The notes: generated by a model from the sequence alone, not told the origin. A stretch of 40,057 bases of DNA from an uncultured Flavobacteriales bacterium (GCA_903860985.1 CAIOSO010000175.1:1-40057); one strand, 5' to 3'. Positions 18,193 to 26,445 are shown, counted from the first letter of the stretch. Program-made: numbers and translations.

Positions 18193-20958
18193 ATGATGAA
18201 TAAAACAAATTTTCTTCTAGTCCTATTTACTTTGCTGAGCAATGTGAATTGGGCACAAAACTATGTATTTGGTCAATTAACGGGTTCTCCAAATATGATA
18301 ACAACGGGTTGGAATTTAACGGGTAATGCACACATCGGAGACACTCCGGGAGATGTGGATGCATTTAACAACGAAATGCTCCTTACCAATAACACAACAG
18401 GTCAGTCAGGTGGTGTATTTTTTAACACACCAATTAATCTCACGGCCTGTCAGAAATGGACGGTTGAGTTTGAATACCGTATTTGGGGAGGTAATGCCGC
18501 AGATGGACTAGCTTTTTGCTTTATAGATGTTCCACCAGCTGGATTTGTTCTTGGCGGAGGAATTGGAATTCCAGGCACTGCAAATGGACTTAAGATTGTG
18601 ATTGACACTTATGATAATTGTAGTCAGGGTGGGACAAATCCAGAAATTCAAATTTTCAATGGTATTGGATATAACGAATGCTTAACTGGAACTCCAAAGG
18701 TTCAAAATTCAGGAGGTTCCTTGAATTATTTGCGCAATGCAAATTATCAACCAGTAAAAATCACCTATAACAATGGATTGGTTACTGTATTAGTCAATAA
18801 TGTTCAATTGTTACAAGCAACATCCCCAGTTAATTTTACTGGCTATGTTGGATTTACAGCGAGTACCGGAGCTTTATATGATTTACATTCGATTCGAAAT
18901 GTTATCATTTATACGAATCAAGCTGTTTCTAATGCGGGTATTGATGCCACAACATGTTCTTCCACTGGCGTAACCATTGGCGCTGCTCCGAATCCATTAA
19001 ATGTATATACTTGGTCTCCATCCAATGGACTTTCTTCAACAAATTCAGCAAATCCAGTCGTGACTTTACCAAATACGACCGGTTCGCCAATTACTCAAAC
19101 CTATACGGTTACCACTTCGTTAGCAACAAATCCGGGTCTTTGTCCAACTACTGATCAGATCAACGTGACCATTTTTCCTGAATTTAGTCAAAACGTTTCA
19201 CAAACACTTTGTAACGGAGGTCCTTACTTATTTAATGGTCAGAGCCTGACTCAATCAGGTGTCTATTATGATACATTAAACACCATTCATAGTTGTGATT
19301 CTATCGTGACACTTAATTTAACGATTGGTAATGCACAAGCGAATGCGGGTCCGGATATTTCCATTTGCTCTGATGATATAGGGAATTTAGGGATTAGCCC
19401 CTTGGTTGGATATACGTATTCTTGGAGTCCAGCCACGAATTTATCCTCTTCAATAATTTCGAACCCAACTGTTTCTGCGGTAAACACGACTGGTGTTCCT
19501 ATCGTTCAAAACTATACGCTCTCCACTAGTTCAGCAAGTAATCCTGGACTGTGTCCTTCATCAGATCAAGTGCAAGTGACTATTTATCCAAAATTCGTTA
19601 CCAATATCACAGACACACTTTGTAATGGTGGCCCGTACAATTTCAATGGCCAATCCATTACACAAACGGGAATTTATGTGGATAGCCTCTCTAGTATTTA
19701 TAGTTGTGATTCGATTGTGAATTTGAATATTGTCATTTCTACAGAACCTATATTCACGCTTTTAGATACGGCCCTTTGTATTGGGAATACTTTAACGATG
19801 ACTCCACAAGGTGTTGGGGGGACTTACACATATACCTGGACACCCCAAATGTCAGTTCCCTCAAGTTCTGGAAGTATGACCTGGAATCCAACTGTTTCAA
19901 ATGAATTCTTTTTACTGGCAACAAATAATTATGGTTGTACACACCTAGATTCACTTGATTTAATGGTGAACCCATTACCAAACATGGGCTTGGTTGCTTC
20001 TGCACAAGCATTATGCCCAAATGAGAATTTAACATTAACTGCATCCGGTGCGGCCATTTATTCTTGGAGTGGACCTGGCGTCACTTCAGCAACAACAAAT
20101 GTTCAATCGATTTTCCCAACGGGTTCTGGAGTATTCAATGTCACTGGGTACACGGCTGAAGGTTGTGTCAATTCCATTCAAACAAATTTCACCTTATACC
20201 CGAAACCCGTTTTAACATTTACTGCAGATCAAGAAATCTGTGTTGGACAAATGGCTTCGCTGACGGTTTCCGGTGCAGATACCTATACTTGGAATCCGAC
20301 AAATTTGCTTGGAAACCAAGTGTATGTGAGTCCAAATACCACAACTACATATCAAGTAATTGGATTCAATCAATTTAATTGTTCGGATACCGCTGTTTCT
20401 GTATTAACCGTTCATTCAAACCCAGCTGCTGGTATTGGCGCGGAACCCTATCTTTTAACCAGTGACTCCCCAAATGTGACGTTTACGAATTTATCCTCTG
20501 GACAATTCAACTCCACATGGAATTTCGGAGATGGAACAATTTTAGAAGAGTCAAATTCAACGTTTGAGTATCAGTATCCATTTGATGAAGGAAATTATAC
20601 GGTTGAGTTAGTCGTTGAAAGCCAATACGGCTGCCTTGATTCTACGACACAAATTATCCAAGTGAAAGGTGATGTTTTGTATTATGTACCGAACGCCTTC
20701 ACACCTGATGGAGATGAACACAATAATACGTTTTTTCCTGTTTTTACCTCTGGATATTTACCAGGAAGCTACCAGTTTGATGTGTACAATCGATGGGGAG
20801 AGTTAATGTTTTCCTCTCAAAATCCGGAAATTGGTTGGGATGGATATTATAACTTTGTGAAATGTCCTGAAGGAATGTATGCATATACTATTAAATTTGT
20901 TGTAAGCTCATCGAATGAACTAAGAACCATATCAGGACATGTCAGTTTGCTAAAATAG
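18193..20958 (+). CDS. Large secreted protein with lectin-like head, repeats, PKD-like domain and T9SS type B C-terminus
   Basis: 921 residues. Signal peptide MMNKTNFLLVLFTLLSNVNWA. Residues about 25-245 resemble an L-type-lectin-like jelly roll (WTVEFEYRIWGGNAADGLAF, IVIDTYDN, GYVGFTASTG), suggesting carbohydrate binding. Then two copies of a 137-residue unit (from Asn247 and Asn384), each ending in a module CNGGPYxFNGQ...SCDSIV. Further Ig-like units with WxP/YxW patterns follow, then a PKD-like domain (STWNFGDGT). Residues 830-921 are the gliding-motility-associated C-terminal domain (YVPNAFTPDGDEHNN, NRWGE, GWDG, PEGMY), which directs export by T9SS and usually cell-surface anchoring. The next gene starts nine bases on and encodes a protein with the same C-terminal half. 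Likely a surface adhesin. Confidence 0.88.
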   Translation: MMNKTNFLLVLFTLLSNVNWAQNYVFGQLTGSPNMITTGWNLTGNAHIGDTPGDVDAFNNEMLLTNNTTGQSGGVFFNTPINLTACQKWTVEFEYRIWGGNAADGLAFCFIDVPPAGFVLGGGIGIPGTANGLKIVIDTYDNCSQGGTNPEIQIFNGIGYNECLTGTPKVQNSGGSLNYLRNANYQPVKITYNNGLVTVLVNNVQLLQATSPVNFTGYVGFTASTGALYDLHSIRNVIIYTNQAVSNAGIDATTCSSTGVTIGAAPNPLNVYTWSPSNGLSSTNSANPVVTLPNTTGSPITQTYTVTTSLATNPGLCPTTDQINVTIFPEFSQNVSQTLCNGGPYLFNGQSLTQSGVYYDTLNTIHSCDSIVTLNLTIGNAQANAGPDISICSDDIGNLGISPLVGYTYSWSPATNLSSSIISNPTVSAVNTTGVPIVQNYTLSTSSASNPGLCPSSDQVQVTIYPKFVTNITDTLCNGGPYNFNGQSITQTGIYVDSLSSIYSCDSIVNLNIVISTEPIFTLLDTALCIGNTLTMTPQGVGGTYTYTWTPQMSVPSSSGSMTWNPTVSNEFFLLATNNYGCTHLDSLDLMVNPLPNMGLVASAQALCPNENLTLTASGAAIYSWSGPGVTSATTNVQSIFPTGSGVFNVTGYTAEGCVNSIQTNFTLYPKPVLTFTADQEICVGQMASLTVSGADTYTWNPTNLLGNQVYVSPNTTTTYQVIGFNQFNCSDTAVSVLTVHSNPAAGIGAEPYLLTSDSPNVTFTNLSSGQFNSTWNFGDGTILEESNSTFEYQYPFDEGNYTVELVVESQYGCLDSTTQIIQVKGDVLYYVPNAFTPDGDEHNNTFFPVFTSGYLPGSYQFDVYNRWGELMFSSQNPEIGWDGYYNFVKCPEGMYAYTIKFVVSSSNELRTISGHVSLLK
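18931..19341 (+). repeat. Internal tandem repeat unit 1 in the lectin-like T9SS protein
   Basis: Encodes residues 247-383, starting NAGIDATTCSS and ending after SCDSIVTLNLTI. It aligns in order with the following unit: SPSNGLSS/SPATNLSS, NTTGSPITQTYT/NTTGVPIVQNYT, NPGLCPTTDQ/NPGLCPSSDQ and CNGGPYLFNGQ/CNGGPYNFNGQ. The unit is about 137 residues. Confidence 0.85.
19342..19740 (+). repeat. Internal tandem repeat unit 2 in the lectin-like T9SS protein
   Basis: Encodes residues 384-516, starting NAGPDISICSD and ending near SCDSIVNLNIVIS. It is the second copy of the unit before it; the block order is the same throughout, so this is an in-frame duplication and not a shared motif alone. Confidence 0.85.
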
Positions 20959-20967
20959 AAGAATGGA

Positions 20968-23739
20968 ATGAAAAGAATAATAATCACGTTTTTAGAATAT
21001 TTTTTTATTTTCTTTTCGCTATTATTTTTCGAAAACACTGCGCAAGCTCAGAATATTTCAGGTGTTGTTAATTCTTATGTTGCCGTCAGTGCTGTTAGTG
21101 CAAATAGCGCAACCGTAACAGCTATAGGTCCTTTTCAAGTTGGGGATAAGGTTCTCATCATTCAAATGAAAGGAGCTACAATTACAACGACCAATACGCT
21201 TGCATTCGGAACGATTACCGCTCTTGGAAATGCGGGTAATTTTGAATTCGCAACCATTGCCGCAATAAATGGAAATACCGTCACGTTTACAAGTAACCTC
21301 TGTAAAACGTACACGCCATCTGGAAAAGTACAATTGGTTAAAGTGGCCGTTTATTCAAATGTCACAATTGTTGGAACGGTCACTGCGCAACCATGGAATG
21401 GGACAACCGGTGGAATCGTAGCCATCGAGGCGACAAACAGCATTACGTTTAACGCAAATATCAATGTTTCCGGACAAGGATTTATTGGTGGTGCAGTTTA
21501 CACAGGTTGGTTTTCTTGTGGTGATCCTAATTACGCCAATCAAAATGCCGGAAAAAAAGGGGAGGGAATTGCTGTTCCTCCCATCACCATGGATTCCAAT
21601 CGCGCGCCACTAGCGAATGGAGGCGGAGGATCGAATTCAGGAAATCCAGGTGCCGGTGGTGGCGGAAATGGCGGAATTGGTGGAAGAGGTGGAAATGAGT
21701 TCTATGGAAGTTGCCAGTTAAACGCCTCATATGGATTGGGTGGATTAACTCCGAGTTACGCTTCTTTCAAAGCATATCTTGGCGGAGGTGGAGGCGGTGG
21801 ATACAAGGACAACGGACTCAATGCGACAGCGGGATCAAATGGTGGTGGAATGGTTTTTTTAACTTCACCAACGATAAACGGAAACAATTTCACGGTGGAT
21901 GCCCGAGGAGCTAATGTCATTGGAAATACCGATTCTGAGGGAGCTGGTGGCGGTGGCGCAGGAGGATATGTGCACTATATGTGTTCCAACACTTCCTCTA
22001 CGATGAATCTAGATCTCCGAGGCGGTAGCGGAGGTAATATTTTTAGTACATTGTGGTCTTCCGCATGTCATGGACCTGGTGGCGGTGGTGGCGGTGGCGC
22101 AGTGAGTTATCAGCAAGGAGTTATTCCAGCAAATGTGACCAATTTACTTGCCGGTGGAAATCCAGGTACGGTCCTTCATACGGGCCCTGCTTGTGCTGGA
22201 ACTTCTCACGGTGCCGTAGGTGGTGCTGCGGGAATTCAAGTATTTAATTATCCAGTGCCAGCAGCTCCGATTTTACCAAATTTAGGTCCAAACATTTCCA
22301 TTTGTTCTGGACAAACAATAACCCTTCAATCAACAAATACCTTTAATTCTTATGTATGGAATAACGGTCAGACCACGGCATCCATTTCCATCAATACACC
22401 GGGAGTTTATTGGGTAGATGTCCCAAGTGGCTGTTCGACAGTTAGAGATTCAATCGTCATTGGACTAAGTAGTTTTTCATTCCAAATTGGACCAGATGTG
22501 ACGATTTGTCAAGGTGATTCGATAACTGTTCAATCGGTTGGGATATTTAGTTCCATCAGCTGGAATACTGGTGCTTCAACAAATGTAATTCAGGCAAATT
22601 CTCCAGGAATCTATTCAGCTATTGCTACAAATATCAATGGATGTATCGAACAGGATTCCATGGAGGTGTTTCAAAATCCAACGGTCTATTCAAGTTACGC
22701 TGATTCTATTTGTGCTGGCTCGACCTATACGTTTCAGGGTCAAACGTTAAGTCAAGCTGGAATCTACGTGGATACCTTGCAGAATGTCCTTGGCTGCGAT
22801 TCAGTTGTCACATTTCAATTATCATTGGTTCAACCAACTGCCTCCAGTGTTTCTGCATCCATTTGTGCGGGCGACACGTATGTTTTTAATGGACAGAATT
22901 TAACCGTTTCAGGACAGTACTCGGTGACCATTCCATCTGTCTTTGGCTGCGATTCGCTCGTTCAATTAACCTTAACCGTCAATCCATTACCGATTGTAAC
23001 AGTGCAAGACACCATGGTGTGCGTGAACACTCCCGTAACCTTGTTTGCGAATGGTGCCTTAACCTATGTTTGGGATGTTCCACAAAATCCAAACGGCAGT
23101 ATTTCTGTTGCTCCTTCTTTAACGACAGGTTATTCTGTTTATGGTGTGGATGCGCTAGGCTGTGTTTCGAATCCAGTAACAGCTACGGTTTTTATTGATC
23201 CAACGCCACAGCCTAATTTTTACGTAAATCCTGATCAAGTGGAAATTGATGAGCCTACCATCACCATTTTTAATTTGACTCCAGGAAATAATCAAAACAC
23301 TTGGACCATCGAAGGGTCTTCTTTTGTCAATAATCAAAGCTCATTTGATTATTCGCTGCCGTTTCAAGAAGGACAATATGCGATACAATTGGTAAGCGAG
23401 ACAAATTTAGGATGCAAGGATTCACTTACCTTGATAGCGATCGTTCAGGATAATGTGGCCTTGTTTATTCCGAATACATTTACGCCAGACGGAGAAGAGC
23501 ACAATACTGTTTTTCTTCCCGTGTTCTCCATTGGATTTACACCGAAAAATTACCGTTTATCTATTTATAATCGATGGGGTGAAACTATTTTTGAATCTAC
23601 GAATCATACCATTGGTTGGGATGGACGTTTGGAATTCCTTATTTGTCCGGATGGAATGTATAATTATCATATAAGTTATACCCGAAAAGATGGAGAGAGC
23701 CCAATCATTATTGATGGACATGTGAATTTAATGAGATAA
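20968..23739 (+). CDS. Large secreted glycine-rich protein with T9SS type B C-terminus
   Basis: 923 residues. Signal peptide about 27 residues (MKRIIITFLEYFFIFFSLLF, cleaved near AQA-QN). Residues 28-210 look like a parallel beta-helix with VTVTA-type strands. Residues about 215-430 are glycine-rich, with two runs of seven Gly (YLGGGGGGGYKD and GPGGGGGGGAVS). Then come Ig-like units, two copies of the CAGxTYxFxGQ..GCDS module (residues about 577-670), and a PKD-like segment. Residues 832-923 form the gliding-motility-associated sorting domain (LFIPNTFTPDGEEHN, NRWGE, GWDG, CPDGMYNY). It lies nine bases after the lectin-like gene, so they are probably one operon. It is likely a surface or matrix protein; binding target unknown. 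The last 12 bases overlap the opposite-strand acpH. Confidence 0.88.
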   Translation: MKRIIITFLEYFFIFFSLLFFENTAQAQNISGVVNSYVAVSAVSANSATVTAIGPFQVGDKVLIIQMKGATITTTNTLAFGTITALGNAGNFEFATIAAINGNTVTFTSNLCKTYTPSGKVQLVKVAVYSNVTIVGTVTAQPWNGTTGGIVAIEATNSITFNANINVSGQGFIGGAVYTGWFSCGDPNYANQNAGKKGEGIAVPPITMDSNRAPLANGGGGSNSGNPGAGGGGNGGIGGRGGNEFYGSCQLNASYGLGGLTPSYASFKAYLGGGGGGGYKDNGLNATAGSNGGGMVFLTSPTINGNNFTVDARGANVIGNTDSEGAGGGGAGGYVHYMCSNTSSTMNLDLRGGSGGNIFSTLWSSACHGPGGGGGGGAVSYQQGVIPANVTNLLAGGNPGTVLHTGPACAGTSHGAVGGAAGIQVFNYPVPAAPILPNLGPNISICSGQTITLQSTNTFNSYVWNNGQTTASISINTPGVYWVDVPSGCSTVRDSIVIGLSSFSFQIGPDVTICQGDSITVQSVGIFSSISWNTGASTNVIQANSPGIYSAIATNINGCIEQDSMEVFQNPTVYSSYADSICAGSTYTFQGQTLSQAGIYVDTLQNVLGCDSVVTFQLSLVQPTASSVSASICAGDTYVFNGQNLTVSGQYSVTIPSVFGCDSLVQLTLTVNPLPIVTVQDTMVCVNTPVTLFANGALTYVWDVPQNPNGSISVAPSLTTGYSVYGVDALGCVSNPVTATVFIDPTPQPNFYVNPDQVEIDEPTITIFNLTPGNNQNTWTIEGSSFVNNQSSFDYSLPFQEGQYAIQLVSETNLGCKDSLTLIAIVQDNVALFIPNTFTPDGEEHNTVFLPVFSIGFTPKNYRLSIYNRWGETIFESTNHTIGWDGRLEFLICPDGMYNYHISYTRKDGESPIIIDGHVNLMR
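21616..22240 (+). repeat. Glycine-codon-rich low-complexity segment
   Basis: GGN-rich DNA inside the second T9SS protein encodes clusters of Gly with Asn, Ala and Ser, including two heptaglycine runs near 21781-21801 and 22078-22098. The codons within the runs vary (GGC, GGA, GGT), which suggests selection for glycine and not simple DNA slippage. Confidence 0.7.
22696..22833 (+). repeat. CxGxxYxFxGQ...GCDS module, copy 1 in the glycine-rich T9SS protein
   Basis: Encodes about 46 residues beginning YADSICAGSTYTFQGQ, then SQAGIYVDTL and LGCDSVVTFQL. It matches the module at the ends of both repeat units in the neighbouring lectin-like protein. The paired Cys may form a disulfide; this is inference. 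Confidence 0.75.
22849..22980 (+). repeat. CxGxxYxFxGQ...GCDS module, copy 2 in the glycine-rich T9SS protein
   Basis: Encodes about 44 residues beginning VSASICAGDTYVFNGQ, then LTVSGQYSVTI and FGCDSLVQLTLTV. It is a second copy of the module directly before it, separated by about five residues. Confidence 0.75.
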
Positions 23740-24300
23740 AAATTCACGCTTTGCATCGGACATAAAACGATGAAAGACTTCTTCGATTTGTCGTTCTTTT
23801 TGATCAAAAACGAGGTGAGCTGTTGTTAGTTTTGTTTCAAAAGAAATTCGTTGAGCTACTCCTTCACATGATTTCATTAATCCATATTTTGTGGGATAAT
23901 GATTCATCCATTGATGTGTGCGGAGTTTATGCATGAATTCGATGAACTCTTCCGGATAGTGATCATGAAAATCCGTTTCATGTTGGTAAAAATCACTTAA
24001 AAAGCGAGTGTATTCTGTTGCGTGAAAGTCTGCCCAATTTCGCGCGAGTAAGTGATCAAAAAACAAATCCACCGCAACGGGTCCAACTTTAGGGAGGTCT
24101 GACATTAAGTCGAATTTCAATTCTTTAACAAGTGGATGATTGTCAATGTAAAAATCAATACTTCGATGTAATTTAATTCCCTGCTGAATCACTTCAGGAA
24201 AATGTTCCTGTTTCGATCCACGAACGAAATCCCCAAAGAGATTTGCTAACATCAACTCTTTGTCCGTTCCAGAGAAGTAGAGGTGTCCTAAAAAGTTCAT
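23728..24300 (-). CDS. acpH: Acyl carrier protein phosphodiesterase (AcpH-like)
   Basis: 190 residues. The N-terminus MNFLGHLYFS with LANLFGDFVRG, then GIKLHRSIDFYIDNHP and VAVDLFFDHLLARNW, matches the ACP phosphodiesterase (AcpH) family, which removes the phosphopantetheine arm from acyl carrier protein; conserved Asp and His residues in these blocks bind metal. The ATG at 24300 sits just behind the terminator of the DUF2795 gene, so its transcription depends on read-through or on an unrecognised promoter. The 3' end overlaps the T9SS protein gene on the other strand by 12 bases. Activity on ACP is inferred from family; some AcpH relatives remain untested. Confidence 0.88.
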   Translation of the reverse strand: MNFLGHLYFSGTDKELMLANLFGDFVRGSKQEHFPEVIQQGIKLHRSIDFYIDNHPLVKELKFDLMSDLPKVGPVAVDLFFDHLLARNWADFHATEYTRFLSDFYQHETDFHDHYPEEFIEFMHKLRTHQWMNHYPTKYGLMKSCEGVAQRISFETKLTTAHLVFDQKERQIEEVFHRFMSDAKREFLSH

Positions 24301-24302
24301 GA

Positions 24303-24329
24303 TAAAAAAAATCCTGCCGAAGCAGGACT
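24303..24329 (-). terminator. Intrinsic terminator of the DUF2795 gene
   Basis: Read on the - strand, TCCTGC (24327-24322) and GCAGGA (24317-24312) pair around a TTCG loop and are followed by a T-run (A-run at 24304-24311 on the + strand). It lies between the DUF2795 stop and the acpH start. Confidence 0.85.
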
Positions 24330-24332
24330 TAA

Positions 24333-24554
24333 TTAATATTCATCTTCGTTAAAGAGAAAATCTTCTCTTGACGGATAATCAGGCCAAATCTCTTCGATGC
24401 TCTCATACATATCACCCTCATCTTCTAAGTCCTGTAGGTTTTCCACCACTTCTAATGGTGCTCCTGTACGAATAGCGAAATCAATCAATTCCTCTTTCGT
24501 TGCTGGCCATGGAGCATCTTCTAAGTAAGAAGCAAGTTCTAAAGTCCAATACAT
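24333..24554 (-). CDS. DUF2795 family small acidic protein
   Basis: 73 residues, very acidic. The sequence (MYWTLELASYLEDAPWPATK, then EELIDFAIRTGAPLEVVENL) fits the DUF2795 family, small proteins highly conserved in Bacteroidota; the tail IWPDYPSREDFLFNEDEY is typical. The family has a helical fold suggestive of binding nucleic acid or protein, but no function is established that I can recall. It has a fully matching promoter at 24583-24612 and an intrinsic terminator at 24303-24329, so it is a single-gene unit and probably strongly expressed. The ATG start agrees with a leader of about 25 bases. Confidence 0.9.
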   Translation of the reverse strand: MYWTLELASYLEDAPWPATKEELIDFAIRTGAPLEVVENLQDLEDEGDMYESIEEIWPDYPSREDFLFNEDEY

Positions 24555-24582
24555 AATTCTTTGTTTTAGGTGTTATTTTTGG

Positions 24583-24612
24583 CAAAAGTAATTTTTATTT
24601 CGAATAATCCAA
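24583..24612 (-). promoter_or_regulatory. Promoter of the DUF2795 gene
   Basis: On the - strand TTG (24610-24612), 19 bases, then TACTTTTG (24583-24590) match the consensus completely. The -7 element is part of an inverted arrangement with a second TATTTTTG on the + strand at 24574-24581, though no gene follows on that strand. Confidence 0.72.
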
Positions 24613-24628
24613 ATTAAAAATGAAAACT

Positions 24629-24642
24629 ATGCATAAATGCAT
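24629..24642. promoter_or_regulatory. Palindrome ATGCATaaATGCAT upstream of the DUF2795 promoter
   Basis: Two ATGCAT sequences, each itself a palindrome, are separated by AA. It lies between the end of the cobalamin adenosyltransferase gene (24650) and the -33 element of the next promoter. It could bind a dimeric regulator. The stem of a hairpin would be weak and have a two-base loop, so it is not a good terminator. Confidence 0.3.
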
Positions 24643-24649
24643 GGAAAAT

Positions 24650-25198
24650 TTAATAACGTGGATGCCATTCTTTTTCTTGAATATTTAACTCCATAGCGAT
24701 TTTACGCCCCAAAACGAAGAGGTAGTCACTTAAACGGTTTAAATAGGTCAAAACTAATGGAGCGACAAAATCGTGCTCATCTAACGTAACAACTAAGCGT
24801 TCTGTTCGACGACAAACGCAACGGCATACATGAATGTGTCCAATAAATGGATGTCCGCCAGGAAGAACAAAGCTTGTTAATTCTGGCAGCGTGGTATCCA
24901 TCTCATCCATCCAGTTTTCTAAGGACTCCACATCGGACTCTAGTAAATCAGGGATTTTCATGTTGGATTTCTCCGGATCAGAGGCTAAACTAGATCCAAT
25001 TGTAAATAAACGGTCTTGTATTTCCATTAATTGTAGAACGGAATTCGAATTGATGTCGAATGAACGAATCAAGCCCACATAGGAGTTTAGTTCGTCCACT
25101 GTTCCATACGCTTCAATGCGCAGTTCTCCTTTCGAAACGCGTGTTCCTCCAATGAGTCCGGTATGACCTTGGTCACCTTTTTTGGTATATATTTTCAT
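24650..25198 (-). CDS. Cob(I)alamin adenosyltransferase, PduO type
   Basis: 182 residues. This enzyme adenosylates cob(I)alamin with ATP to make coenzyme B12. PduO-type signatures are present: TKKGDQGHTGLIGG at the N-terminus (ATP site), EAYGTVDELNSYVGLIR, and CRRTERLVVTL with the ATP-contacting Arg residues, ending LNRLSDYLFVLGRKIA. The four-base overlap with the start of ispH's 3' end (ATGA) shows tight coupling to that gene. No cobalamin riboswitch or other B12 gene is visible nearby, so the enzyme probably serves imported B12. The gene ends upstream of the DUF2795 promoter. Confidence 0.94.
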   Translation of the reverse strand: MKIYTKKGDQGHTGLIGGTRVSKGELRIEAYGTVDELNSYVGLIRSFDINSNSVLQLMEIQDRLFTIGSSLASDPEKSNMKIPDLLESDVESLENWMDEMDTTLPELTSFVLPGGHPFIGHIHVCRCVCRRTERLVVTLDEHDFVAPLVLTYLNRLSDYLFVLGRKIAMELNIQEKEWHPRY

Positions 25199-26412
25199 GT
25201 TATTGTAGTTAAAATTGTGCTCATCTCTTCGTTAGAGTGGACAAATGAAGCAAGTTTCATCATGACACCATCCACAATTGAATCTGGGCAAGAAGCACCA
25301 GAGGTGAGGATGATTCGATGGTTTGATTTCTCTGGCAAATATGTCGATTTATGCAGTGTTTTTGAATGGATGTCAAAAGAATTTATTTCTTCTTTAGAAA
25401 TCAACTCACTTTCATCTTTAATAAAGTAGCATGGAAATTTTTGCTCTAATAATTCCACCAAATGACTTGTGTTTGAACTATTGTATCCACCAACTACAAT
25501 CGCTAAATCCGCTTCGGTTTCCATTAAAGCGAGCGTAGCTGTTTGATTATCATTTGTGGCATAGCACAAGGTATCTCTTGTGTCTGCAATGTGTTCTTTG
25601 ATATTTTCAACTCCGTATTTCAACAACATGACCTCGCGTAAATAGTTAGTAATTTCTTGTGTTTCACTCGCTAACATGGTCGTTTGATTAACAACACCAA
25701 TTTTCGATAGGTCCTTCATTGGGTCAAAGTCAATGGATGATTTCCCTTTAAAAACTTGGTCAAACGATTGTAAGTCTCTTTTCCCTAGGATAAAATCACC
25801 CATAATTTTAGCTTCATCGATATCCTTTATAATGATGGTTGGAGCGTTTTGTGAACTGTGAGAAAAGGTAGCACGGGTTTCTTCGTGTTTGTATTTTCCA
25901 TGAATGATAATGGTATGATCGGTTTCTCCAAGTTTCTCGGAACGATTCCATACTTTTTCCACGAAAGGACATGTCGTATTGTATGTAGTAATATCCACGC
26001 CGATTGACGTAAGCTTTTGTTCGATTTCTAAGGTTGTTCCAAATGCAGGAATAATCACAAGGTCCTCGCTGTTTAACTCTTCAAATGGAATGAGTTGATT
26101 TCCTTCCGTATCTTGAAGAAATTGCAGTCCTTGACTAATCAAATCTTCATTTACCGCTGGATTATGAATCATTTGACTTAAAAGAAAAATGCGCTTATTG
26201 GGATTTTCATGAATGGCTTTATAGCTTTTTTCTATAGCATTTTCAACGCCGTAACAAAATCCAAAGTGTCGAGCGATAACAAAGGTTATATTTCCCAATT
26301 TCAATTCACTTGGACTAAAATCCTTTTTGCGTGGATCTTCTAATTTACGTTGCGCCTTCACTTTTGATATGAGGGGCGAACGATAAAAGGATGGAACTTC
26401 AAATTGTTTCAT
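25195..26412 (-). CDS. ispH: 4-hydroxy-3-methylbut-2-enyl diphosphate reductase IspH (long type)
   Basis: 405 residues, about 90 more than E. coli IspH. It performs the last step of the MEP pathway, forming IPP and DMAPP, with a 4Fe-4S cluster. Three cluster Cys are seen: Cys53 in GFCYGVENAI, Cys148 in TTCPFVEKVW and Cys375 in SGASCPDS. The extra length and blocks such as HGKYKHEETRATF and VGGYNSSNTSHLVELL resemble the plant and cyanobacterial form. An N-terminal stretch of about 40 residues (EVPSFYRSPLISKVKAQRKL) precedes the domain. The end overlaps the adenosyltransferase start by four bases; DUF1801 lies 33 bases upstream. I see no own promoter. Confidence 0.95.
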   Translation of the reverse strand: MKQFEVPSFYRSPLISKVKAQRKLEDPRKKDFSPSELKLGNITFVIARHFGFCYGVENAIEKSYKAIHENPNKRIFLLSQMIHNPAVNEDLISQGLQFLQDTEGNQLIPFEELNSEDLVIIPAFGTTLEIEQKLTSIGVDITTYNTTCPFVEKVWNRSEKLGETDHTIIIHGKYKHEETRATFSHSSQNAPTIIIKDIDEAKIMGDFILGKRDLQSFDQVFKGKSSIDFDPMKDLSKIGVVNQTTMLASETQEITNYLREVMLLKYGVENIKEHIADTRDTLCYATNDNQTATLALMETEADLAIVVGGYNSSNTSHLVELLEQKFPCYFIKDESELISKEEINSFDIHSKTLHKSTYLPEKSNHRIILTSGASCPDSIVDGVMMKLASFVHSNEEMSTILTTIT

Positions 26413-26445
26413 AGTGCTAACTCAACGATTGAATAATGAATTGGT

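Noticed and set aside
21616-22240. Repetitive glycine-coding DNA as a CRISPR or minisatellite
   Set aside because: It has no regular repeat/spacer structure, and the frame is open and continuous with the protein before and after it.
24574-24581. TATTTTTG on the + strand as a second promoter
   Set aside because: No suitable -33 lies at the right distance and no + strand gene follows; the region downstream is opposite the adenosyltransferase gene.
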